From the NCBI GenBank assembly GCA_015501055.1, contig JADNYV010000019.1, positions 62,001-126,000 on the forward strand: a stretch of 64,000 bases of DNA, in the 5' to 3' direction. This document shows, piece by piece, positions 35,737 through 47,481 of this stretch. The notes under the pieces were generated by a model. That model had not been told where the DNA came from. It ran no database searches and was given only the letters and a program-made list of their open reading frames with translations. The translations under genes were made by a program, and so were the position numbers. Positions within the stretch are counted from its first letter, which is position 1; each line of letters begins with the position of its first letter. This DNA comes from Mucidula mucida. Taxonomy: Eukaryota; Basidiomycota; Agaricomycetes; Agaricales; Physalacriaceae.

Positions 35737-36752
35737 ATGGCTGAGATCGGTCTACAAAAGTCCGATACCTTCACGACCGTGGGGGGCGACCCCGAGGTTG
35801 CCGCCCCCAAGGCCGCGCCGGCCAGGTTTTCGTTCTGGTCCCATTTGAACGAGGATGTGGATCCGGACGCGTCGACTGGGCCGCTCGCCGCGTATTGCCT
35901 TATGACTGGATATATGTAAGTTATCGAGAGTTCTGTTCAGATTTATATGTAACCGTCGCCTCCCCCTCCCCTTGGTAGAGATGTGATTTCCTTCTCTGCG
36001 ATATTCGTTTGGTGTGGATTCCAGACTGGCAATTTTGCGCAGGTCAGTGACCCTTCCGATTTTTGTTTCACTGGCCAAGTTCTTAATTGAACCTCAGCTT
36101 GGACTGGCTATCGCGCGGCTGTTCGACGGATCCCATGGGCACCGCTCCTCAGCCTTTCACATTGCGGACAAGCAAGCGTTGACATCGCTCCTTTCGTTCA
36201 ACGCGGGCGCGTTCGTCGGTCGGCTCGGCGACAAGATGGGGGCACATAAGCGGATCTGGCTTATCTTCGCCACCTTTTTGCAGGCCCTGCTCACCATGGC
36301 CGCTGCCGTCACCATCTACAAGAGCGGTCAGCCGAGCGTGGCGGACGAGCGCGCGTTCCCTACGTGGACTAACACGCTATCCTTTGCTTGTGTCGCTTTT
36401 ATGAGCGCCAGCCTTGGTGTGCAAGGGATAGTGGGGAAACGCTTGAATACCCAATTCACCACTACGAGTATGTCACTAAGGGTTCCCCCAGTACATTTCT
36501 GACATTCTTAATAGTTGTATTGACGACCGTCTGGGTTGAACTCGTCTGCGACCCCAAACTCTTCAATCTGAAGCACAAAGTGAAGACGCGGGACCATAAG
36601 CTGATCGCAGCGAGCGCGCTCTTCTTTGGTGCATTCATCGGTCGCGCTATAGTGGGTGCTATAGGCGCTCCCGGCGCTTTGGGAATCGGCTGTGGTTTCC
36701 GAGTGCTCATCTCGCTCTCTTGGTTCTTTGTGCCCAACAAGAAGAAGAATTA
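35737..36752 (+). CDS. DUF1275 (YoaK-type) membrane protein
   Basis: Four exons: start MAEIGLQKSDTFTTVGG at 35737, introns at about 35918-35978, 36043-36097 and 36470-36513, stop at 36750-36752. The first membrane segment carries YMDVISFSAIFVWCGFQTGN, matching the family signature of an early Asp-Ala/Val-Ile-Ser-Phe and a later QTGN. Later segments are ALTSLLSFNAGAFVGRLGD, WLIFATFLQALLTMAAAVTI and LIAASALFFGAFIGRAIVGA. Members are found in bacteria and fungi as predicted six-helix transport-like proteins. The transported compound is unknown. Confidence 0.82.
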
Positions 36753-37049
36753 ATCTCATTGGGCTTGACTCTATAGACGATATCGCGCCATTTTGCGTGT
36801 ATATACCACTAGCACTACGCTGACATTTGACCTTTGGGGACCTGATTGACTAAACGTTGTTGGAGATGGAGTAACCGCTGTTTCTAATCGAAGGGGAGGT
36901 GTTTCTCTTCGTCGGCTGACGAAGGAATAATTTTGAAGTCGAATAGAGAACATGTGTGGTACACCAAAATTGAGGTAGAAAGATATCGCAGACTGGAATA
37001 ATCATCCACGAGATCGTGGTGAAATAGATATAGATACAACTCATGAAAT

Positions 37050-38219
37050 TTAAGGAGGGAGAGGCGCGTAGGGATACTTGACTTGCTGGACCACATCGTT
37101 CATACCCATTGCGTGAGGCATCATGGTATCTTGATCCTCTGCGTCCCCTACCAAGTCCATGCCGGGCCAAAGCCGTGAGCGCCCATTTTGGTCTGTCTCA
37201 ACCTCTGTCTCGGCGCCTGCATCTCTGTCCCGCTTCTCTTTTACATCCCGGTCGAGTTCCTCTTCGAGTACAATATCCTCTTCGGTCTCCTCGACCTCGA
37301 TTTCAACGTCTTCATCAAGGTCTGCAAATGTGCGACAGAGGGGACACGAGAACGCTGGATGATTGAGGAGCAATGGACGGAGACATTTATAGTGGAATGT
37401 GTGCGAACAAGGCGCAATGAAGAGTGCTTGGCGGATCGTTACAGCATAGAGACATATGCAACAATCGGGTATATTCGTCCTGCAACTGGCAGGTTTCGGA
37501 GTGGTAGAAGCAAGTGATTTGAGATTTTTCATGGCGCTCGTACTATCACCCAATTAACAAGAAAAATAATGAGCATTGGACATACTTGAATGCATTCCTG
37601 CCATCCTGCCATTCTCGACCAAGTTCAACGCGCATCTTGACGCACTTGTAGATGTCCTCTGTACCGCCTTGATATCGACACCGAGTTGTAGGATATCTCC
37701 ATCCTTGACTTGCTTTGGTGGACTCTCGTCGTTGGCGGGACTTAGACGCTGGCGGTTTAAGAAGGTCCCACTCGACGAGCGGGTATCGCGGACAAAGAAC
37801 TGGCCATTGACGTCGACCCACATTTCTGCATGGGTGCGAGAGACGACCTTGCTTTTGAAGGCGATTTTACCAGAAGTGGGATGTGGTTGGGGCATACTGC
37901 TCTGTGGGTAGCACTAGAGTGGGCATTGGCTCGCCCAATGCGAAGTGAAGGCTCGCCTTGCCTCAGATCGCGTGTGATTGGGTCAACTTGAGCGAACGAC
38001 GGGTGTCAACGTGTGGGCCGAGCCGAATGCGATAGCTCGGTCCTCGAAGTGTCAAAGGCTGCCCCACCGTGTGCGTTTCTGGTTGCGGTGCGCTTCAATA
38101 GCGCTGCCGACAACGACAACAGGGAGTTCGTGGCTCTGGCTCATTCGTCGCCCACGCAGCAGCCCGAGAATCGTACCCCGCGGCGGCGTTGAGCTTGGAA
38201 TGGAGGGAGATGGGTTCAT
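37050..38219 (-). CDS. FHA-RING ubiquitin ligase of the Dma1/Dma2 type
   Basis: A probable start at 38219 leads to an FHA domain: LRGPSYRIRLGPHVDTRRSL, then IAFKSKVVSRTHAEMWVDVN and FVRDTRSSSGTFLNRQRLSP. After an intron near 37560 comes a RING-H2 finger (CCICLYAVTIRQALFIAPCS, HTFHYKCLRPLLL, CPLC) and an acidic tail. FHA plus RING is the plan of fission yeast Dma1 and human CHFR/RNF8, which tag phosphorylated targets in spindle and septation checkpoints. The given sequence is out of frame at about 37671-37676, 37984-37987, near 37900 and near 38070, each by a single base. The domains are well conserved, so error is more likely than decay, but this may be a real pseudogene. Confidence 0.8.
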
Positions 38220-38424
38220 CGCGGGGCGAGTCGTTGTTGAATTCGTGAGAAGGTAGTAGATATGGCTGTGGCTAGTCGTCAGGGCGAGATGAGATTCAGT
38301 TCATCACGCGGGGCAGTGCGCCACACGAACTGCGAGGCAGGTTGCAAACAAAGAGTTGGTGGTGGAGTCGAACACCTTCTATAATGGGAACGCGCCTACC
38401 GAATAAGGGCTGGGACCGCGGTAC

Positions 38425-39791
38425 TTGCCCCTTACAGATTTGCCTGCCGCTATCATGATGGCATCCACCTCCGAGTCAAAGCCACGCCGACGAAAATTCG
38501 TCGGTACAACCTCGAAAAAAGCCTTCAAGTCGGCCTCGTCGGCCTACACACCGCCGCAATTCCCATCATCTCCTGCCCTCGATGCCGCCATCTCTGTTTT
38601 GCCCGCCAACTATTCATTCGAACTTCCCAAAACAATCTCTCAGATCCACAAGTTTGGCGCGCAATGCGTCGGATTACAACTCCCAGAAGGCCTTCAAATG
38701 TTTGCATGCATTATAGCAGATATCATTGAACGCTTCACGGAGGCAACAGCAGTGATACTGGAGATGTAACTTATGGAGCCTGCTGCGTCGACGATTACAC
38801 TGCAAGAGCTCTCGGATGTGATTTTCTAGTCCACTACGGACACAGTTGTCTGGTTCCTATGAATGTAAACGACGAGGGCGGCCTGCGGACCCTGTATGTC
38901 TTTGTAGAGATTGCCATCGATTCGCGGCATTTGGAGGAAACAATCAAGCTCAACATTCCAACTGGAAAACAAGGATTGCAGCACCTAGTCGAGGACGTTG
39001 CACAAGTCGGTGAAAAGATCACCGCTCATCGTCATCTGGCTATATCTGCAGGGGAAAGCGGAGATGCAGAAAAGACGCGTATCGCGCTCGTATCCACGAT
39101 CCAATTCGCCAGCGCCCTATCTGCGCTGCATGACACCCTTTCCGCGGACTACAACACCTTCATTCCTCGTGCACATCCACTCTCCCCCGGAGAAATATTG
39201 GGCTGCACCGCACCTTCGCTTTCCGACGACGCCGATGCGATCATCTACCTTGGCGACGGTCGTTTTCATCTCGAAGCCGCTATGCTCGCCAATCCGGGTC
39301 TCCCAGCTTTTCGCTACGATCCCTATTCGAAAAAGCTGACCCGTGAAGGGTATGACCACGCTGCTATGCGCCGCGCACGCGCGAGTGCAGTGGAAAGGGC
39401 TACGACGGGAAAGACATGGGGAATCATACTTGGGACTCTTGGGAGACAAGGGAGTACAGGGCATCTAGACGCGTTAGTCCATGCTGTGTCGTCTCCTCAA
39501 AAGGTCGATTCGGAATCGAGCGGCCTCACACCCATTCCTATTCTCCTCTCCGAACTGTCTCCTGCAAAACTATCTCTATTTGCACCCCATGTCGATGTTT
39601 TCGTTCAGACATCGTGTCCTCGTCTGTCCATTGATTGGGGTAGCGCGTTCGAGAAGCCATTATTGAGTGTATACGAGGCTGGTGTGGCTCTTGGTCAATG
39701 GCAAGGAGAGGACGGTGCACATCCCATGGACTTTTACAAGCGTGGCAGTCGGTGGGCGGAGGCTCGGAAGACTGGACGCTTCCTGACCTGA
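38425..39791 (+). CDS. DPH1: 2-(3-amino-3-carboxypropyl)histidine synthase subunit 1 (diphthamide synthesis)
   Basis: Dph1, with Dph2, makes the first step of diphthamide on elongation factor 2 by radical transfer from SAM on a 4Fe-4S cluster. Seen here: [20 protein letters not shown] and QLPEGLQMF near the N-terminus; the three cluster cysteines in [24 protein letters not shown] and [13 protein letters not shown]; and the end [12 protein letters not shown]. The frame shifts by one base near 38757-38761 (after TEATAVIL), before YGACC. A single missing T would explain it. The ATG at 38425 or those at 38455 and 38458 ([15 protein letters not shown]) could be the start. Confidence 0.9.
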
Positions 39792-40592
39792 GTGATGTAG
39801 CTGCGAAGTTGATGTACTACTACTACGTTGTATATGTGTAGTATGCATGTAACGTGTATGGGACGATCGTCTTCTACGCCGTCAACAAAACCATACCCTC
39901 TCAACAAACAATGTCGGTATATCATGACTACTTCAACCTACAACAGCTTCTGATGAGAGGTGGGTCACGGACTCATTAGAGACGTACCGGAGAAATCCGA
40001 AAGCAACCCTTCATCTGTTTCCACCACCTTGGAAGCATACAGACATTTTGACTCCCGCCGCAACAGCACAAGCGGATGTTATTTAAAGAATTCGTATCAA
40101 TTGTCTGTTTGATCGCATCGTATCACTCTGCGGCGCTCAAAACATGCCCGCCGCTAATCCTTTTCGGTTTACCGGGAGGCATCACATTCTTTCGAGGCGC
40201 TGAAGTGGATTCGACGTGCAACGAAACAAAGATTTTACCTTTTGGCGTACATCTGTTGACTTCGAATGACGGCGACCGCAGTGCTGAGCGCTGATCCTTC
40301 GATGGAGACAAGGATAATCAAAGCTCGCTAAAGAGAACAACAACTTGTGGCGAAATGATGGTATGGGCGTTCCTCTTTTTTCTTTTGATGCAAAGTACAA
40401 TAACACTCTATAAGCAGGTTTGTGGCGACGCTTTGTATAAATGACATCAAGAAAAGGCGTTTATCTCCCACCCCATCTAATTCGTCTTGTCGCGAGAGAC
40501 GCGTCCTGACGGCAACAGAGAAGAAAGTCAGTACGTTCGGTTTCCGCATCTATGTAGAGCATAACTGATTCACTCTCGTAGACGTACGCGCC
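39792..40592. other. Left edge and upstream region of cassette unit B
   Basis: From about 39945 onward this aligns, with many changes, to the DUB upstream region at 46860-47481 and to block A at 6667-7265. The last 200 bp are nearly identical among copies. No G2 gene lies left of it, so unit B is the edge of the array, abutting DPH1. Nothing else is seen. Confidence 0.65.
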
Positions 40593-42953
40593 ATGGCAAT
40601 CAATCGTGAAGCCAGCCACCCTCAAGGACAATTCTCAAAGCTGTATCCTGTCGAGTTCCCGCCTACCTACGCCGAACTCCAGAACAAGTGTGGCGATGTT
40701 ATGAAGCAGTGTTGCGCACTCAATGCAGAGATTTTTGTCTTGGCGGAGAAAGTCATGGCCTTCAATTGGGACGCTTCCTTTGGAAGTCGTTATCAGCCTG
40801 CCGAAAACTCTCTGCCTCTGTATACACCTCTTCAGGACGTGCGCCAGCCAAATATTGACACTTCCGACCTGGGTGTGTTGCACAGAAAACGGTATGACCC
40901 GAGGATCTACGCGCCGAGAAGCCAACAGCGCTTTCCTTCTCCTCCTCCTCCCGTCATCCCTCCGTTCCGAGCTCATGAACCTCTTTACTACTCTCGCTCG
41001 CGTTCACCGAGACAGCCAAGCGTCCCACAACGTGAAGACTCTTCATATACCCTCCATCCGCTAAGCCAGAACGCTTCACGTATCGATACTCCTGTATTTG
41101 GGGTGATGCCCCAAACCCCACGTTCCGCTTCCAGCTACGTTCCGACTGTAGAGCCACGGTCTTCTAGGACTCCGCCTGTTCCAAAACATACGAGAGCCGC
41201 ATCGCAATCGTCGGGCCAGATCAACAATCTGTATCCGAAATCGGGCACACAACCTCGAGCATCGATGTCTACGCCCCGTACCTTTCAAAATGTCCCAACC
41301 AATCTCCCTTCCGCTGCTCAGCAGCGTATTCCTCAAAGCAGGTCGCAGCCTGAACAACGGGCCCAAAAGTTACTTCTGCTACTTCCTCCGTGCCACCTCG
41401 CCCCTCGCATTCAAGTGTGCCTCGTACTCATCAGCATCCGACACCGACAAAGCCAAGCTCGTCATCTCCGCCATTCGCAGCCTCCTCGAGCTCATCAATG
41501 GCAGACAACAACCGTCTTGGAACTCATTCGGCTCCGCTGGTCGACACTGTGTCTCGTGGACCGAATTCTGCTTCTTCGTCCAGTGTACCTGTACAGACCG
41601 TCGACACTCAGCGACTAGATAAACTCAAAGATCTTCTTGAAAATGGCCCCAGAAAGTCCGACCCCCCGGGCTCATGGCGTTTTGAATGTCACGGGCTACA
41701 TAACCCACACAACATGTGTTTCCGAAATGCGGCTTTGCAAGGCCTCGTCCACACTTCGGAGTTTGCTCAGCTTTTTCTGCAACTTGGGGAGGTTCTGAAA
41801 CGGGACGAGTTCATCCATGTAGCTCCACTTGTTCATGCGACGGTCGACTTCATGAGGATGTTCTATCACAAGGCTGGTACTAATAGGGACCCCCAAGATG
41901 ATTTATGGGTTAGCCGCGATATAAAGGCAGGCTCTGAAATCAACCCCACGAGACTGTCCAATGTGTTTGCCAATGTTCTTCCTAGATATTTCACCTCGCG
42001 ACTTGTTGCAGTGGAGCCAGGCCAATTTGTACGTACCGTCGAGTATCTTCCAACATTCGTCAAGGTTGACATCGTTTACAAGATCCCATTTCAAAGCGAA
42101 ATAGACTGCGGAGAATTTATGATTGACTACGTGTCAGTCCTGAACATCGAATTCGACATGCTGCTTCGCTCTCTCTTGTCGCCAACTTGGAAACCTTCTG
42201 CCCAAGAGCTTCGACGCGAGTACGATAGGGAAAAAACGAAGGAGACTGCGGTGTCCCGGTTATTCAGTAATTGCATCTCTGACACCTCCGAATTCGTATT
42301 GAGACTCCCCGTAACGGTAAGCAAACATCCAATGAACATTCTTGACATATGTACTAACCTGGAGCAGGAAACAGTTTTCGATGTTGCGAGTGGCATTCGA
42401 ACTTTTTTCCGACTACTAGGACAACAGCGTTACTTTGAGCAATTACCTTCTGTGCTTGTGATACAACTTGGACGATGGGTCTTTGACAGCAAGGCCACGG
42501 GAACCAGAAAAGAATTCAGACCGATTCGTGTGGATACAATTGTGGACGTACCCCCAGGCAGGTCGCGATTCATTCAACCAATGTGTGATGCTTACGACAG
42601 ACAGAGCTGATAGCAACTTATGGTAGGAATCCCTTCAATAGCAAGTACAAACTCGTGGGAGGTAAGTGACACTTTCGTCTCGTTTGCCGAGATGTAATAC
42701 AACTGTTATAGTTGTGTACCATCACGGAAGCTCCGCCGTTACTGGCCATTATACTGCCGACGTGGCGCATCCCGGTCGTGGCATTGACTATCATCGTGCG
42801 CGAGAGGAAGACGACGTTCGTCCTTGGTTTCGGATGAACGACGGGATGGTCTCTGCTGCCCCGAGGGACGACATTCGGTCTCTCAGGCGGCCTTCTGTAA
42901 CGAATCCGCCTTCCCATAAGACACCCTATCTTCTTTTTTATGAACAAATCTGA
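40593..42953 (+). CDS. USP10/Ubp3-like ubiquitin carboxyl-terminal hydrolase, unit B
   Basis: The N-terminus MAINREASHPQGQFSKLYPV is followed by a Pro/Ser-rich linker. The USP domain holds the Cys box (GLHNPHNMCFRNAALQGLVH, about 41690-41760), a QExxEF-like segment (SEIDCGEFMIDYVSVLNIEF, about 42097), FEQLPSVLVIQLGRWVFDS (about 42435) and the His box VVYHHGSSAVTGHYTADV with PWFRMND (about 42712-42840). It ends LLFYEQI at 42953. The His-box wording is close to that of USP10/Ubp3. Four introns fit: about 42031-42096, 42319-42368, 42550-42606 and 42662-42711. One base is missing near 41360 relative to copies A and C, breaking the linker frame. Most of the part after the Cys box is unlike copy C. 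Confidence 0.85.
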
Positions 42954-43242
42954 GACCCGTAGTCTTGACTTGTATTGTCTAATTTGATACCTGCTCATTC
43001 GCTTGACCTTGATGTATTTCGACTGGATTATGGGATCCCAGCTAGTACCGCGTTCATTGTTCTATTCCCAAACCACCTTGTTCAGTTTCAGACACGGACA
43101 AAATACAACCCGTCTTTGGATGAAGGTAAGGCAATGATGTATCTTGTTCTGTATCAAGGTCGTTGTCTCGTTTCTCTATAAGTAACCGCAGCCACCTCTC
43201 ATTCAGCAATCAACTGTTCTTCCTACACCCTTCAATCCAAAC

Positions 43243-44181
43243 ATGACCGATAGGTGGGCTTGCATATGATGATACGCCAAGACTCATCCTCCTTTGCGAT
43301 ATACAGTCAACCTCTAAGTTATGACGAGCAATATGACGAGCAACGACGAAAGCTAGCTGCTGCCAGTGAAAATTACTTGGAACTTGCGCAAACGGCTGCA
43401 TACGGAGACCTCATCGGTCCCTATGGTGCGAGACACATCAATGCGCTGGTATGTACACTGAACGTTCTTCCAGTTGACCTATGGTTAAACGCGAACAACA
43501 CTGATTATGACGACTTGGTGGCTGGCGTGATTTGGCCTCACGGACACCCTAGCAACGCAAAGGCCGTTTGGGATATCCTCTTTGATGGGATCCCGATAGA
43601 TCTCTGGCACAAGCCTGCACTGTTGTATGAAAAGGTCAGGTACTGGAGGCACATCAAAGAAAGTGAGCGCATTCGTTTTGTCACTCGAACATACTTACGC
43701 CACACATCCGACACAGTGTTGCTCCTACTCAAAGTCGAGATACCGTACCTTGCGCGTCAGAAGAAGTGGAGTAAGTGAATTTTCACAGAGATAATGATGC
43801 TCACTGACAGTTAGTACTTAGTGGAGACGGTTATTTCACTCAATAGTTGCAGGCCAGCTTCGAGTGACACCGTCTTTTTACCGAGAGGAGGAACAAGGTT
43901 GTACCCTGTTTCCGCAGTACGAAGATGGTGGAAAGAGGTGTTCGAAGATACGGAAGGGCAATTGCAAAGAGATAATGTCGTGCTTGCCCTGCAGAAGAGA
44001 GTCGATGATTTTGATTGGTATCCCATGAATTGCGGAGCATTACTGAAGGGTGAGTCCACCTTTGAGATCATATCATTGTACTCAACCGACATCTATATAC
44101 TCAGCAATGTCGAAGACACTCCAGGACAAGATGTTTCAAGAGTTCTTTGATTTACGATCGCGAGGTTGTATCTTCGCGTAG
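43243..44181 (+). CDS. P3 protein, unit B (unknown family)
   Basis: Six small exons in frame. MTDS (43243-43253) is followed by an intron, then YDEQYDEQRRKLAAASENYL. After an intron near 43426-43475 come LWLNANNTDYDDLVAGVIWP and FDGIPIDLWHKPALLYEKVR. The next exon is LLLLKVEIPYLARQKKW, then METVISLNSCRPASSDTVFL with RRWWKEVFEDTEGQL and KRVDDFDWYPMNCG, and last AMSKTLQDKMFQEFFDLRSR with a stop at 44181. About 235 residues, rich in Trp, soluble, without signal peptide. I recognise no family. It lies 290 bp after the DUB stop on the same strand, and its stop is 13 nt from the G2 stop coming the other way. Confidence 0.72.
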
Positions 44182-44194
44182 TGTCCCTACGATT

Positions 44195-45772
44195 CTATGC
44201 TGTAGAATCGCGAGAGAAGTACCTCTTGTGCAAGTCCGTAAAGTGGTTCATCATAGTATGCAGCGCCATCAACTGAAAGTCCTTACACCAGTCCATCCTC
44301 TCCTCATACGTTACAATGAAGAAAGTTTTGAAATAGTTTTCCAGCTCTGCAGACTCCTGCGAGGGCAACGCCGCCCCTGTACTGCATCAGAGGGTGGCTC
44401 AATGCCATTGAATGATGAAAACTCACAGAAACCGTAAAGTTGTCTCGATACCGACAAGACAGGCCGAAGATACGTGGTGTAGGCACCTCGCATTGTCATA
44501 GGAGAAGGGCCCGGCAGAACACCGCATACAACATCCCGACATAAGACTAGCTGACGAATATGGCGCATTCGGCGCTCATCAGAGTAAGGCGTACGCCTGG
44601 AGTCATCGGTGAGAGAGATGAATTGAGTGTCCGATGGTCCGGAGAAAGCCTTGGTATGAATACCCCACAGGCCAAAGAGAATGTCATGCAACATAGCGAC
44701 TTCGCGTGCAGGTGTGACTTCCGTGAAGGTATTGAACGGGACAACATCGCGGAAAGGCCGTATATCAAGAACGACCTGATGTCTCTCGAGATGATATCTA
44801 CCCATTCCGAAGAGCGGCCGTGGTCTGTCAAGTAAGAGTCAAACTTGCCTAGGACTCGCTGGAACGAAATCCAATCGTCGTCGCTGAAGACATTCCCTAG
44901 GGGTTCTTGTCGAAGATACTCGATGATATCCCGCACGTATGTATTTCACTTCGACGGCTACTGTTTAAAAGAAGATTTAGCTCTTCTCTAGTAGCGAAAA
45001 GTGTTTTCTGGCGTAACTCGAGCAGCTTTTCGATAGCCAAGTACCGCAGATGGAATCCTTGCAGCTGTAAGGGTCTGCGAAAAGCGGATACATCATCTGC
45101 CACGATGTATAGAGACAGCAAACGATAACGATGCTCGAAGACGTTTGGAGGGCGATGACCATGGAAAAGGTTGTCAACGGCAAGAAGACAATCATGAATC
45201 AAAGCCAAGATGATCTGAATTGCACTGAAGTCATTGATATCGGAGATGGGAAGGAACGTTTCTCGAGGAAGCGAAGCTGGTTCAGCATTCGAGCGGTCCG
45301 GATTGGGACGAGGATGCCGTGTGCTCGGAGGTGTAGTATTAGAATCTTCGTAGTCTGACCAACATACCGTGGACTGGTCGCTGACTTCACTAATCTCGCT
45401 CGGCTCGTATGAAGTAGGACCGCCGCCAGGAGGCCGGCCGGCTGAGACGGCAGAAGAGTCAGGGCGAGGACGCCTTGTAACAATGGAGCCTTCGTAGTCT
45501 GACCAGCAGACGGTGGAAGTGTCGCTCACTTCACTTGTCTCGCTTGGCTCGTACGCGTAGTAACCGGGAGACCGGGAGACTGTAGACACGTTCGTAACTT
45601 GGGTGGACGCAACGGAAGAGCCAGCGTTAGAATCAGGTTCTAACTGGGTTCTCTTGAAGGCTGCAATGAGGGCTGCAAGCTGCTCATTGCGCGTACTCCT
45701 GCGCGTCCGCTCTCTGGGTGATCGCGGCGGAGCGCCGTGATGGCTGCGTACGGAGGAGCCTGTCCGTAACAT
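44195..45772 (-). CDS. G2 protein, unit B (unknown family)
   Basis: Start MLRTGSSVRSHHGAPPRSPR at 45772; the basic N-terminus may act in targeting. Two repeats of SEVSDxSTVCWSDY follow, each preceded by YEPSE. A globular part (LPISDINDFSAIQIILALIH; HRYRLLSLYIVADDVSAFRR) leads to VAMLHDILFGLWGIHTKAFS and LCRDVVCGVLPGPSPMTMRG. After an intron near 44436-44364 the last exon (ESAELENYFKTFFIVTYEER) ends DLHKRYFSRDSTA. Two single-base differences interrupt the frame as given: one near 44910-44940 (a short frame switch), one at about 44795 where block A has the base. The intact counterpart is at 51034-52646. Function is unknown. Confidence 0.68.
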
Positions 45773-47481
45773 GGATTGTTGATTGAAGGCGATGCACAAG
45801 GAGGAAGTACTGATATGAAGCAAGAAAGACTTCTTCCTGTTGCCCGCCTTATTTATCTTCAGCGGAGATACATCTATACTTATTGTCGACCTTCTTTGGG
45901 CAATCAACAATACCAGTAAGTTCAGTATCCAGGCCTGGAGAAAACAATTAGAATGATGGCTAGCTGGAGACAATTAAGAATGAGCTACAGCGGGTGCAAC
46001 TATATTCTGGAGAAATGGGCATCGTGGGAGGTCCAATCTGGGAATAGACAGGGTGTCTGCGTCTGAGTTGTTTGTTTACGCGTTGTTTGTCTAAGCCCTT
46101 GACCGCGGAAGTCGGTGGGAGGAGGCCACATGCGTCGATGGATATCCTCTCTAAGAGCCTGTTCGGATACCGCCGCTCGCGGAAAGTGGAAAGTGGGCTC
46201 GGAGGTCGGACCGGGCGCGTCCGACCTCATCCAAGAGCGATGCATTGGTGAATATCTGATGCGTACCATTGAGAAACATGGTGAAAGTGACCTCTTGGAG
46301 CTGCTTGAACTACTCTTGCCCTTTTTTGATCATATCTGTAGCGTTCTTCCATGTCTTCAAGCTTGTATCTACTACTTACTGTGCAGGGGCCATGAATGTA
46401 TTGTTATTCTGATGTGTTTATTGTCTGTGAAACCACATGGGGCTTGGCGTGGATGGGGGGAAGCAAGGAGGACGATTGGAGGACGGGGCACCAGCAAGGA
46501 TCTTAGAATGGTCATGACATGCTCAGACACGGCGCTTCTTCTGGACAAATTATACTGATAACATGTTTTATAGCACTTGAACTAGTCATTTACATTGGCA
46601 CAAGCACAACAATGGCATTTCTGGCACACTTGAGCGCGTTTCTTTGTGGAGCGGCGACCTCGGACAACGCCCGGTCCGACCTCCGAGCCCACTTTCCACG
46701 TCCACTTTCCGCGAGCGGCAGTATCCGAACAGGCCCTAAAACAAAGTATTTCAAGCCGTTTTCGCAAGTGAATGAGATTATGGCCGTATTAAGTCATCTA
46801 CAAGTCTGTAGACATTCTGCAGGTCGTCGTCGTACAATACCAGTACAATACTTAGCTTCGGATGGTGTGGGTCATGATATAGATGTCAACTGAGGATCGG
46901 AGAAAGCCGAAAGTAGCCTTTTCTTCCACGTCCACTTCCTGGCCTTCCTAACCGTCGCAACAGCATAGGCGGCTGCTCGTATACACTGTTCGAAGCTGTT
47001 TGATCGCATCGTATCAATATGTGGCGTGGGATACATGCCTACCTTTAACGCTTTCCGTTTTACCGGGAGGCACCACATTCCGAGGCGCTGAAATGGGTTC
47101 GACGTGCAACGAAACAGATGGTCTAGCTTTTGGCATACATCTATTGACTTCAAGATGACGGCGACCCAGCGCTGAGCGCTGATCCTTCGATGGAGACAAG
47201 GATAATCAAAGCTCGCTAAAAGAGAACAACAACTTGTGGCGAAATGATGGGATGGGCGTTCCTCTTTTTTCTTTTGATGCAAAGTACAATAACACTCTAT
47301 AAGCAGGTTTGTGGCGACACTTTGTATAAATGACATCAAGAAAAGACGTTTATCTCCCACCCTATCTAATTCGTCTTGTCGCGAGAGACGCGTCCTGACG
47401 GCAACAGAGAAGAAAGCCAGTACGTTCGGTTTCCGCATCTATGTAGAGCATAACTGATTCACTCTCGTAGACGTACGCGCC
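45773..47481. promoter_or_regulatory. Shared upstream region between G2 (unit B) and DUB (unit C)
   Basis: About 1.1 kb without the MITE. It is conserved in block A (6667-7775) almost base for base, which suggests recent duplication. It must hold the promoters of both divergent genes. A 582-bp MITE sits inside it at 46155-46736. No ORF here looks like a gene. Confidence 0.6.
46155..46736. mobile_element. 582-bp MITE, PIF/Harbinger (Tourist-like) type
   Basis: The terminal inverted repeats begin G(A/G)GCCTGTTCGGATAC and extend, with small differences, over about 60 bp (CGCTCGCGGAAAGTGGA, GGGCTCGGAGGTCGGACC). It is flanked by TAA on both sides (46152-46154 and 46737-46739). Block A preserves the empty site with one TAA. 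A three-base TAA/TTA duplication with GGGCCTGTT ends matches Tourist-like elements of the PIF/Harbinger group. No transposase is encoded. Confidence 0.88.

Noticed and set aside
38340..38395. tRNA-like GAGTCGAAC (T-loop-like on the minus strand)
   Set aside because: No matching acceptor stem, anticodon arm or D-arm could be drawn around it.
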